Below the pieces are notes generated by a model. That model searched no databases, was not told the DNA's origin, and saw nothing but the letters and a program-made list of their open reading frames with translations. The position numbers and the translations under genes were made by a program. From Caenorhabditis remanei (Eukaryota > Nematoda > Chromadorea > Rhabditida > Rhabditidae), in the NCBI RefSeq assembly GCF_010183535.1, contig NC_071331.1:23994001-24058000 (forward strand): a DNA stretch of 64,000 nt, written 5' to 3'. Of the stretch, positions 11,205 through 21,499 are shown piece by piece; the stretch's first letter is position 1; every line of letters starts with the position of its first letter.

Positions 11205-12530
11205 ATGTACATTCTACTTTTGCTCCTCTCTCTTATTTTTGGAGTTGCTACGAATCCTAATTATTTTTATTTGCGAGAGTTTTCTGCCCGTGATAATCAC
11301 TATGTGTATGATATGGTGGAGAGCGGAGCCAACTTGTATCTCGCTTCTAATGATGACTGGATGTACTTGAAGAACATTACAATAAGAACAGGCGCCCACA
11401 CATATACGTAAGTGACTATTGACTCGTATAGGTGCAATTGATGATATCAGATTGGAAAAACTGTTGGTGCCTAATGACGATGGATCAGCAGCTAGTATTC
11501 CAATACCTGGCAACTTTTCTATTGTAACTACTAATAACAATACTGTAACGGCAAAGTTATCTGGTTTCTTCTATTTTACCACGGCACTTCAAGCACAGGA
11601 CCCAACGTTTCATGTGTTCGTGGTTCAGACAACTCGATCCGTTAGTGTGACCGGTATGAAGTCTACTGTGGTCATTCTGAATACTCTACTCAAAGCCAGC
11701 TTATTGGATGGTGATCTCCCACATAGGACGTCATATGTGACTAACATCAAACAGTCACCGAATACAAATCTATATTTTCATTGGGACATGCCATATGACG
11801 ATTGGAAGAGTGAGACTAACAATACGTTCTTCCAGAATCCAATTGTATTGAAAAAGGGAACAGAAAGTGTGCGAATGTAGGTATATCTAGTCTTGATGAG
11901 ATTCAACTCATGATTTACAGGTTTTTTGATCACGTCGAGCCACTTCAAATCGCATTGGAGTACTGGTACTTCACAGTTGATGGCCCCGTTAGCATGGACA
12001 TGGAGAACAAGTTCGAGAACGATGATCACTACAATGCGACTGCGACTTCAACCACCGGAGTGATGATCAGTTATTATTATTTTTACGATCATTTTGTGAA
12101 CTTCCAGTTAGATTGGAGTTCAGGTGGAGTTTCCGGATATTTTGTGAGTTAGAGCACGAAATTATAAATTTGCAATATAAATATTCAGACTTCTGCGTTC
12201 ATTGACGACCGCGACTCTTATCTCGAAATTAAACTTGATTACTATGATTATAGCTCCTCCGATAAACTTTACCAAGGCTGTAACAATGTTGGAGTATTAT
12301 CATACGAATACCAGCAAGCGTACACGCTATCCGCCAGCGTTCTTCAAATAGGCGATGGACCGTTTTATATCCAGTACTTTAATTTCGCTGGGGATTTGTG
12401 GCATACCAGTACAATTGGAAACAATGTGACATCTACTACTCCTGTCCCAACAACGCATAAAAATGGATCGTCTGCGGTGTTTGCAATGGAATTTGTCGTT
12501 TTGGTTCTGATGGTTTTATTGCTTTCTTGA
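11205..12530 (+). CDS. Secreted or GPI-anchored-type protein, copy 1
   Basis: Exons 11205-11407, 11451-11876, 11921-12143 and 12189-12530 join in phase to 1194 nt, 397 residues. The first intron is 43 nt and ends at the CAG before LEKLLVPNDDG; an earlier AG breaks the frame. Residues 1-16 (MYILLLLLSLIFGVAT) form a signal peptide. The mature part has several N-glycosylation sequons (NIT, NNT, NAT, NVT, NGS) and repeated aromatic beta-like segments. The C-terminus has a Thr/Pro-rich stretch, then NGSSAVFAM and a hydrophobic tail, typical of a GPI-anchor signal. It could be one of the nematode CUB-like immune proteins, but I cannot show that fold from the residues. Copy 2 lies inverted at 13556-14869. 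Confidence 0.75.
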
Positions 12531-13555
12531 TTTGTGTAACTTTGTGCTTTTTGACTGATTGTGAACAAAACGGTTTTTTTTCAAAATTATTTTATACTAT
12601 GCTACAAACTGCTCAACATGAACTGGATTAATAAGATGATGTTTTAAGACAAATGCTTCACCCTACGTGTGTTATCTAGCGAGAAGAATCAAAGATTAGT
12701 CAGAGATAAGAGAAGTGTAGAAGATCAAGTCATAAAATTTCCTGAATAGAGTTTGTGCATCATGTCAGTTAATAGCTAGTCCTATTACGGGACGGATTTT
12801 CGACGGAAGTTTCGGCTGAAGTTTGGTTGCTTTTGATGAAATTGTGTGATTATTCTTCAGTGATGACTAGAAAAACTGTTCTTCAAATTAGTCATTAACA
12901 TCCGACTTCCGACTTCATTTTGAGAGGAAGATTTTAGTTCCGCACACCTCAACAACACTTTTAATTGTACATATGCAATACTCTCTTATCAGATGAATCA
13001 CTGTACGTCCTAACAATGAATTCATTTTTTCTGGAGTGGGCGTGACTGGGTGCGGGGCAAGCTTTCTTTGCACAGAAAAAATTGAATTCATCAAAGAAAA
13101 TCACTGGAATTATAGGCTTTGAACAGAAAATGCCAGGTTTTGAAAACAACCAGAATCGGTTATTAAACGAGATAATTTTATAAGACACGAAGGTTAAGAC
13201 ATAGTACTGATCTGGGAGATCGGAGAACCGTTTGGACATGATATGAACCGTGACGTAACTCGCCTAAAACTCTGAGAAATATACAAAAATGTAAATCACG
13301 GTGAGGGCGACGTTAGTGACCACTTAGGGCTGGATGACTATTCGTTTTTTTATCGCGGCCCGGCCAAGAATCGATTTTTTGGTCACTTGCTTTTTTTGCC
13401 ATTTCTTCCTACTTCCAGACACATTTTGGTATATTTTTCAGTTTATAAAATCTGCGGTTAGGGTGTGTAATGATTTGACAATAATTTTTTACCGTCGTTA
13501 ACAAAACAATCAATCGATGAAAAATCACATAGTTACAAAAATATCGTTACACAAA
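12531..13555. other. Spacer between the inverted gene copies
   Basis: About 1 kb separates the 3' ends of the two inverted secreted-protein genes. It holds an orphan copy of block U (12690-12766), a partial CTTCCGACTTC remnant near 12902, block R (12945-13015) and a decayed stretch related to the foldback element at 44826-45165 (about 13265-13450). No coding exon is supported. Confidence 0.55.
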
Positions 13556-14869
13556 TCATAAAACCAATGAAGCCATCAGAACCAGAACGACAACCTCCAT
13601 AGCAAACACCGCAGACGATCCATTTTTATGCGTTGTTGGGACAGGAGTAGTAGATGTCACATTGTTTCCAATTGTACTGGTTTGCCACAAATCCCCAACG
13701 AAATTAAAATACTGGAGATAAAAGCTCCCCTCGTCGCGTAGCTGGACGTATAGTGTTTCCGCTAGCTGGTAGTCCCATGATTGTACTCCAATATTGTTAT
13801 AGCCATCGTACACGTTGGAGGAGCCCCCAATAAAGAAGTACCGAAGTTCAATGTCGAGATAAGAGTCTCTGTCTATGAACGCAGAAGTCTGAACATGTAT
13901 ACTACAAATTTTCAACGTCGTTCCCTGACTCACAATAGTTCCGGAAGCTACACCTAGAGAGTCTTGTGATCGGAATTTCACAAAATGGTCGTAAATACCA
14001 AAATAACTGATCACCACTCCGGTGGTAGAAGCCGCAGTCGCATTGTAGTCATCATCGATCACGAACTTGTTCTCCATGTCCATGCTAACGGGGCCATCAA
14101 CTGTGAAGTACCAGTACTCCAATCCGATTTGAAGCGGCTCGACGTGATCGAAAAACCTATAAAACATGAGTTGAGTCTCATCATATCACGATGAACCTAC
14201 ATTCGCACACTTTCTGTTCCATTTTTCAATACAATAGGATTTTGGAAGAACGTATTATTTGTCTCACTCATCCAATCGTCATATGGCATGTCCCAATGAA
14301 AATATAGATTTGTATTCGGCGACTGTTTGATGTTAGTCACATATGACGTCTTCCATGGCTGTGGGTGTCGACAGGAGGTTTTGAGTCGAGTATTCAGAAT
14401 GACCACAGTAGACTTCATACCGGTCACACTAACGGATCGAGTTGTCTGAACCACGAACACATGAAACGTTGGGTCCTGTGCTTGAAGTGCCGTGGTAAAA
14501 TAGAAGAAACCAGATAACTTTGATGTTACAGTATTGTTATTAGTAGTTACAACAGAAAAGTTGCCAGGTATTGGAATACTAGCTGCTGATCCATCGTCAT
14601 TAGGCACCAACAGTTTTTCCAATCTGATATCATCAATTGCACCTATACGAGTCAATAGTCACTTACGTATATGTGTGGGCGCCTGTTCTTATTGTAATGT
14701 TCTTCAAGTACATCCAGTCATCATTAGAAGCGAGATACAAGTTGGCTCCGATCTCCACCATATCATACACATAGTGATTATCACGGGCAGGAAAGTCTTT
14801 CAAATAAAAAATCTTAGGATTCGCAGTAACTCCAACAAGAAAAGAGAGGAGCAAAAGAAGAGTAGGCAT
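13556..14869 (-). CDS. Secreted or GPI-anchored-type protein, copy 2
   Basis: Exons 14869-14667, 14623-14201, 14156-13934 and 13888-13556 give 1182 nt, 393 residues. Intron positions are identical to copy 1, and the 43-nt first intron appears identical in sequence. It keeps a signal peptide (MPTLLLLLSFLVGVTA), the sequons and a C-terminal NGSSAVFAM tail. The first two exons are nearly identical to copy 1, while the last exon is clearly diverged around residues 290-350. A 23-residue region in exon 2 also differs. The mosaic pattern suggests gene conversion between the inverted copies, or diversifying change in the last exon. Family unassigned. Confidence 0.75.
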
Positions 14870-15539
14870 ACCTTATTGAAATAAAAAGTGATTTGTAGTG
14901 CATACTCATGAATTTTATACTGTATTGTTAGATAAGAAAAATGCAGAGATGCAAAATGAAAGCGGAAGCAGAAATATCAAAAAATCATTTATAATTGGCA
15001 CTGCATGTCTGAGTCTCTCACGTTTGTGTAATCTCTCCAGAGCATGTGTACAATTAAAGATGATTCGAATGGAGTTTGATCACACGAGAGGTGTGCGGAA
15101 CTAAAATTTTTAAAAATGAAGCCGGAAGTTAATTTTGAAAATGACGAACATGTTGTGCTCGATTGTACTTTGTACATCTCCCACTTTCTTCTCCCCGCTC
15201 CCATCGGATATGATTCATAGGCTTTTAGTCTTGAATCATTCTTTCTATCTGTTTTAATTGAATTCTTTCGCCCACACATTTTCTGTCTGGCTCCGCCTCT
15301 GCTTCGTATAAAAGCAGAGTCGAGAGCTTATCTTTTATCTTTTAATAAAGGTTTAATTACCAAGATTGAGGTGTCCTGAGACAAATATAAAGAGCACGTC
15401 CTGCCACTGTGACCAACGTTCAGTATACATGTTTTCCAGACTTCTCACGGTTTGTCGTATCTTCCAATATGAAAAACCAAATTACTTTCCAAAACGGGCA
15501 TTTGATAGAAATATACTTATGCACCGCCCTAATAATCGG

Positions 15540-16195
15540 ACCAGGCCGGTAGTTCCTACCAGGCCGGTAGTTTCGCAACGATTGTCAACCAACACGACCA
15601 ATAGAATTTTCTCTTTTTTTAATTAGACTCGATTGGTACTTACCTTTCCATTTGTGTATGTATCAAGATTGGATTGGATGACTATGATAGAAATATAAAT
15701 TAGAAGAACATTGAGCAATGATAAGCTGTCAATTACTGAAAGCAATTTGCGAATTGTGATGTGATAACCGCGTTTGAGGACTTCCATTCTGAAAAAACTC
15801 AAGTTTTCATGTCTGACTAGTCAAATTGTCGTAGAAATCCTCAATGATGCATCTGCGCTCCATTACAGTTAGCGCAAAATCCAAAAAGGCGACTCAGCCA
15901 CGCAAGTTTTCCACTCCAAACAACTCACACTAAAACAATATACGTCGCCATAATGATAACCATAACTCCAACCGAGGACAACATCCAACTAGACGCCACT
16001 AACCACGCAGGTCCCGACTATAATTGGTTGATTGGTCAATTAAATTGTGAAACAACTAACCGAATCAAATGGGACTATGCCTGTACAATTTTTGCCATAG
16101 TTTATCCAACAGTTCGTAAATACTCCTGATATGTGGAGTGCAGAGGTTATTCCAATTGAAACTCCCAGAATAATGAGGGCACGGTTTGGAGACAT
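15540..16195 (-). pseudogene. Claudin-like copy D, damaged
   Basis: Exon 1 (16195 to about 16060, starting MSPNRALIILG) keeps the GVFTNCW and NCTG motifs. Exon 2 has lost one codon-sized piece before SSVGV. Exon 3 (about 15787-15640) still reads as a membrane segment. After a GTAAGT donor the exon 4 remnant around 15545-15600 is broken by unrelated sequence containing a doubled CTACCGGCCTGG motif and does not reach the conserved QCIAT end. I call it a pseudogene on that basis. It is head-to-head with copy C. Confidence 0.6.
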
Positions 16196-16318
16196 GGTGG
16201 CAGAATTGGTGGGTAGGTTAATGAGTTTTCAGTTTTAGAGTCGTTAAAATGATGATGTCATAAAATTTCCTGAATACAGTTTGTGCAACAGGGTTGAGCG
16301 GAATGCGTTTTTTAAAAT

Positions 16319-16516
16319 GGCGGAAGGCGGAAGGCGGAAAGCGGAATGAAAATTTTTTTAGCGGAAGGCGGAAGGCGGAAAGCGGAAAAAAATTTTTTTA
16401 GCGGAAGGCGGAAGGCGGAAAGCGGAAGGAAAATTTATATGGCGGAAGGCGGAAGGCGGAAGGCGGAAAAAAAGTTTTTTGGCGGAAGGCGGAAGGCGGA
16501 AGGCGGAAGGCGGAAT
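16319..16516. repeat. Left subterminal NCGGAAG array of the hAT element
   Basis: Groups of three to five GGCGGAA or GCGGAAA units are separated by A/T-rich spacers of 10-15 bp. The grouping recurs five times. Such arrays could be transposase-binding sites; that is inference. Confidence 0.85.
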
Positions 16517-16668
16517 AGAAAAAAATGGCGAAAGATAAAAATTTAATTAAAATAAGAACGTTTTGCATAACAGAAATCAGTTTTTTTTTCGAAAAACAAC
16601 AAGAAACGGGAAAAAAGGGGCATAACAATAACAGAAAACAAATAGCCCTAAAAAAAACTCCAAATTCA

Positions 16669-18845
16669 TTAAATTTCAATACCATACACTTTGAGATTCA
16701 AATTGCATGTAGTTAAGCGCTCAACTCGGTCGCTTCTCATTCTCGTTCTTTTATCCGTGCAAATCATTCCAGTGACCGAGAATAGACGCTCCGATTCAGT
16801 AGAAGTTGCCGGAATGCATAAATATTTTAGTGCCAGGTTTTTGAGATTTGGGAAAGTTGTGGCGTCTTTCCAGAATTGGAACGGGTTCACAGATGGATCA
16901 GGTCTCGTTGAAAGATATAAATCAACTTCCTGCAGAAAATTTTGCTCTGATATGAAATGAAGTGTTGTGAACTCACTTCTTTATATTTGTTTCTATTCTT
17001 GTTAATTTGCATCGTAGGAGTGAATCTTTTGTTCATATTAAGATAACGATCGAATAGCGAACCAGACACTATTTCTTTTACAGCCTCCTCTTCAACTTCA
17101 CTATCTGAACTTTCCAGAAATTCATTTTCAGTATCGAGTAGGGCAACAATGTTCTCCTGTAAGAAACATGTTCAGGACCGTTTTGTTTGAATGAAAAATA
17201 CCTTGAACGAATGCGTGAAGTATGCATCACGGTAACGAGGATCGATAAAAGTGGAAATTTTTAATTGTTCATCGTTGATGTATTTTGCGCGGCGAGATTT
17301 CAGAGCTTTTATCAAGCCTTCAACGTATTTCATCGCCAGATTATCATCTTCATCAATTTGTTTCATGATTTCATTGTACTTAAAATCCAAAACTTGCAGA
17401 CAAGGTACGATTACAGAAGAGGTGGCCGAAAAGCGACTCTGAAGGGCTTTCGTAGTTTCGGAAAGTGGTTCAAGAGCCTGATGTGCTGCGGAAATCATAC
17501 TCCAATCCATATCGGTTAAATCCGGAAATCTGAAGATAAAAAGTTGTATTGAAGACATTTTTTCAGCGCACTTTTTATTCTTATTGTCTAGCAGTAGAAT
17601 CATAATTGCCCGTTTTGATTCAATGAATGTCGACATCATTTTGAACATGCTGTTCCATCTAACCCTGCACTCCTGAAAACATTATGACTTTTTCTCGAAA
17701 AGTATGAGCGACCAACTTTCTGGAGCATACGCTCAGGTAGTTCTTCTTCGAGTAAAATCATTTTGAATTGATCCCGGATTGTCGACGACTTCGCAACTTT
17801 TCTGATAATTTTTTTCATTTTTTCTATCACTCTTCCAAATTCCAAGTTATCCTCGTAAAATACGTCGGAAACACATAATTGCAAGAAGTGGGCAAAGCAA
17901 TGTAATCCATCTAAATCCATTCGATCACACATTGCTGTCATTACGGATGCCCCGTCTTTTACAACTCGAACCACTTTTGATTCGGAGATTCCATATAATG
18001 ACAATGTTTCTTGTACTTTTTCACAATAGTTGATCGAGTTGTGTTTTCCGTAAACAGATTTACAACCCAAAATACAATACCTCGGGCCGAAATTGTTCTT
18101 GTCAATCCAATGAGCTGCAATTTTGATTCATTCGATTGGAAACGATGATTCTGTTTACCTGTGACGCTCAGCATGTGATGATTATTATGTTTTGAACTCC
18201 ACCCATCAGTCGTAATGCTGATATGCTCCATCGTTTTGAGATCCTCGACAATTTTTTCATTAATTTTGGACTCCAGAAGCGGTAGCAGTTTTTCCGTATA
18301 ATGAAAACGAGATTTCAGTCTGTAAAAATGATAAGTATTGGGAAATACTATACAAGTTTTACTCACTTCACTGAAGGACAAATTGTTTTCATTAGAAATT
18401 GAAATCCTTCCTTTTCCAATGTTCTCAAAGGCAAATTATCAGAAACAATCATTTTCATAACAGCCATTTCAATTGCCTCACTATTATCAGCACCACTTCT
18501 CCAGAATTTTTCCGCTCGAGATGCAGTTTCGCATGTTCTAATCTTCTTTAGTTCTACAACCGGGAATTGGATTGAATTTTGTCGTTTTTTCTCTAGCTTG
18601 GCCCGCTCCTCATCTATTTTTTCGACTTCTTCTTTCTCGATCTAAATAAGAAATAAGGATTGATAATAAGCTTAGAACTCACTCACCTGTTTTAATACAT
18701 CTGGGTGTGCATTTTTCAGATGCGTTCGAATGTTATTAGTTCCAACACTTTTCGACCAATTCAAAATCGATCCGCAATAGACGCATTCGGCGGTGTCTTC
18801 GATTTTTTTGAAGTGTGCACAGTACTTACTTCTTTTATTCGACAT
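16669..18845 (-). CDS. hAT-family transposase with BED zinc finger, one frameshift
   Basis: The gene starts MSNKRSKY at 18845. Exon 1 (18845-18687) is a BED-type finger with CVYC and THLKNAH. Later exons are 18641-18367, 18319-17717, 17672-17202, then one ending KNRNKYKE and a last one ending at 16669. Visible hAT landmarks are ITTDGWSS (first catalytic Asp), VVKDGASVM, HCFAHFLQLCV, CRVRWNS, and the C-terminal dimerisation motif FPNLKNLALKYLCIPATSTESERLFS with the catalytic Glu. In exon 3, near 18080-18115, the frame changes between the segment ending LTRTISARG and the one beginning LGCKSVYGKH; the exon length fits a net loss of one base. Otherwise the gene is complete. Either the copy is recently dead or there is a sequence error. 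Confidence 0.9.
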
Positions 18846-19051
18846 TTTCTGATTGAACTACTTTCTTTTTCTTGAAAAAAGTATGAAAATTTCCAGAAAT
18901 CAAGAGAAAAGACGCAAAATTGTTTTAAAAAATTGGTGTGGATTTACGGTGCACACCGTAATATCGGAGCTTCGTTGCAAATTAAATCGGCGGCAATTTG
19001 AATTAAAAAAATCGCGAGAAGGCGAAAACAAAAAACCAGAATGAAAAATAT

Positions 19052-19234
19052 GGCGGAAAGCGGAAAGGGAGAAAAATTAGCGGAAGGCGGAAAGCGGAAG
19101 GCGGAAGAGAAAAATTTTTGGCGGAAGGCGGAACGCGGAACGCGGAATAGAAAAATTTTTGGCGGAAGGCGGAAGGCGGAAGGCGGAAAGAAAAAAGTGG
19201 CGGAAAGCGGAAGGCGGAAGGCGGAAGGCGGAAT
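19052..19234. repeat. Right subterminal NCGGAAG array of the hAT element
   Basis: GGCGGAAAGCGGAA-type units in four groups with AAAAATTTTTGG-like spacers, directly oriented relative to the left array and not inverted. The array runs straight into the right terminal inverted repeat. Confidence 0.85.
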
Positions 19235-19276
19235 TCCGCTCAACCCTGTTGTGCAACATTTCAGCGTCATTTCAAT

Positions 19277-19560
19277 TACCGTAAAAACTGTAATAGAAGC
19301 ACCCCTTTATTTGAGGCGCCCCCTTAATACGTTTCGAGTATTTTTTCTGGTTTTCAGTCGTTCTTTATCAAAGTTCATGAAAAAACACAACTAAAACCCA
19401 ATTTTTTCGTTAAAAGTACTGCAAATTTGGGGATTCTCGTGTAATTTTGTCCAAAAATGATAGTTTGGTTGAAAATTGTTCAGTTAAAAGTTGGAAAAAT
19501 AATCGAACGCACATGTTGAAAAATAGAGGCGCATGCGCTTCTATTACAGTTTTTACGGTA
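19277..19560. mobile_element. Foldback MITE, TA-flanked (Tc1/mariner-like)
   Basis: The left end reads TACCGTAAAAACTGTAATAG followed by AAGC, and the right end is its exact inverse complement ending at 19560. The ends start and stop at TA, as expected for Tc1/mariner insertions. The interior has no coding capacity. It interrupts block U just outside the hAT element. Confidence 0.8.
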
Positions 19561-19740
19561 GCACAAACTCGATTCAGGACGTTTTATGATCTGATCTTCT
19601 ACACTTCTCTTATCTCTGACTAATAATCGATTCTCCTCGGTAGATAACGCATGGAAATAATGCTGTTTGCTATATAAAACTTCATCATCATATTAACTAC
19701 TATAAAACTGAAACCTCATTAACCAACCGGGCACACTTCT
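19561..19740. promoter_or_regulatory. Upstream block U of copy C (inverted)
   Basis: Contains GCACAAACTCGATTCAGGA, GATCTTCTACAC and, near the start codon, AAACTGAAACCTCATTAACC, which match inverted motifs upstream of copies B and D. It is the candidate promoter of copy C. Confidence 0.5.
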
Positions 19741-19746
19741 GCCAAC

Positions 19747-20450
19747 ATGAATCCAAACCTTGCACTCATTTTTCTGGGAATTTCAATTGGAATAACCACT
19801 GTACTCGACATAACCGGAGTATTCACCAACTGTTGGTTTAGCGATGGCCGAAATTGTACTGGTATAGTCCCATTTGATTCGGTTAGTTGTTTCATAATTT
19901 TAATTGACCAATTAACTAATTATAGACGGAACCTGCGTGGCTAGCGGCAACCAGTTGGATGTTGTTCGTATCGGTTGCAGTTATAGTAATCATTATGGCG
20001 ACATATATTGTTGTAGTGTGAGTGAAAAACTTGGCTGGCTGAGTCGCCGCTCAGCCAAATCTTCCATTTTTCTCGTTGCACTTAGCGATAACTTTAATGG
20101 AGCGCAGATGCTTTATATGAAATTTCATACAAGAAAAGTGAGAAATCGCTTTTATTTTCAGAATTGAATTCCTCAAAAGCGGTTTTCACCACCCCAAAAA
20201 ATCTTCGCATTCGGGTCATACTTATTCGCCTCTTCGCTGCTCTCTATGCTTTTTTAATTGTTATTTCTTTCCTTGTGTTCCTACTGAATGATGGTGAAAA
20301 TGAGGTGAGGTTTTTTTTGGAAATTAAAAATCAAAATTTTCAATTTTTCAGGCGGGATGGTCGTATTGGGTTACACTCTCTTCGATTTTCGCTATCGGCA
20401 ATGTCCAAGTCTTTGCAAAGGCTGTACAACCGCACTGTATTGCAACTTGA
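19747..20450 (+). pseudogene. Claudin-like copy C, frameshifted
   Basis: Exon 1 (19747-19881, starting MNPNLALIFLG) is shorter at the N-terminus than copies A and B. Exon 2 (19926-20017) encodes TEPAWLAATSWMLF. Exon 4 (20352-20450) ends QPHCIAT with the stop in the family position. Exon 3 (20162-20304) is 143 nt, where the family pattern needs 142 or 145, so the frame changes at the run CCCCAAAAAA near 20195. Downstream the conserved membrane segment (LIRLFAALYAFLIVISFLV) resumes in another frame. A homopolymer sequencing error is possible. Confidence 0.65.
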
Positions 20451-21499
20451 TTTCGTAAATAATGCCCCCGATGCACCATGTCTACGACCCCCTCCGATGC
20501 ACCATTGTCTCATCTTTCACCGAATAAATAACGCTAATGATCATCATTAAAAACGGCAGGAAAATTGAGCCAATTATTCGGATAATTGCTCTCAGATTTC
20601 CCTCTTTCAGTTTTCTTTTTTATTTTCTTTTCTCATCGGAATTACTATTCTTTTCTACGATTTTAATGAATTTTTCGTTTTTAAAAACCCAATTTTCAGC
20701 TAAAAACCAAGAAAAACCAACCGGAAACTCACTGTCCTAGGCAAAAACCCTGAAAATCACTGAAAAATCTAATTACCTACAGTAATTTCTTAAATCGTGT
20801 CGAGACCCGACTCTCACAAAACGTCATGTGCCTTTAATCTTACTGTAATTATTTATAAAATTATTTATTTTTCGGCGGATTTTTCCTCTTTTACTTCCGA
20901 TTTTCCCCGTTTTCCCTTATTTTTTAATCAATTTTCCAATAAAAATGTCAAAATTTCCTCATTTCCCATCGAAAAATCCAATAAACCTCGTTGAAAACCA
21001 CATATATTTCCCGGACACGCTGAAAATAAATATAAAATTTTGATCTACACGTTTGATCGCAGTTCTCGGCGCACTCTTTTTTTTGTTATCAGTATAAAAG
21101 CACAGCTGGCATTGAAATATCGTCATTTTTCAGGTCACTCGTCGTTTTCCACCCATTTTTCCCCATTTTCTCTGTCTAAAATTGATAAATATTGATAAAA
21201 ATTTATAAAAATTGCTAGTTTTCATGTTATCAGTACATTTTTCCCACTTTTACGCCCTTTTTTTGTCATTTTTTGTACTATTTTTCATCAAAAATCATCA
21301 AAATTCCATTCAGTACGACACTCCGCCATCCCGCCAGCGTGTTGTTTAGCGCCGTAAATCTACACTGACTTTCCAGTATTTTTAGGCTATTTTGGTGATT
21401 TTTAGGCCATTTTCGCTCATTTTTCGCGATTTTTTGTCTTATTTTTCGTTATTTTTAATGCCGTTTCACCCTAAAATCACTATATTCCCACTTTTAGAC
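20451..21499. other. Intergenic region between copy C and pgm-3
   Basis: Holds the inverted shared 3' flank of the claudin-like copies (20820-20960) followed by T-rich DNA leading into pgm-3. No further gene is supported. Confidence 0.5.

Larger units (their letters stand above)
16289..19248 (-). mobile_element. hAT DNA transposon, near full length
   Basis: The left end CAGGGTTGAGCGGAAT and the right end ATTCCGCTCAACCCTG are perfect 16-bp inverted repeats. TTGTGCAA flanks both sides (16281-16288 and 19249-19256), an exact 8-bp target duplication. The element is 2960 bp and encodes a BED-finger hAT transposase on the minus strand. Arrays of GGCGGAA/GCGGAAA heptamer units occupy both subterminal regions in the same orientation on the plus strand. 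It landed inside block U between claudin-like copies D and C. The intact ends and target duplication indicate a fairly young insertion. Confidence 0.95.

Noticed and set aside
16346..16685. Open frames rich in Arg-Lys-Ala-Glu-Gly and, on the other strand, Phe-Arg-Leu-Pro-Pro-Ser-Ala
   Set aside because: They translate the GGCGGAA array at the hAT end and are not genes.
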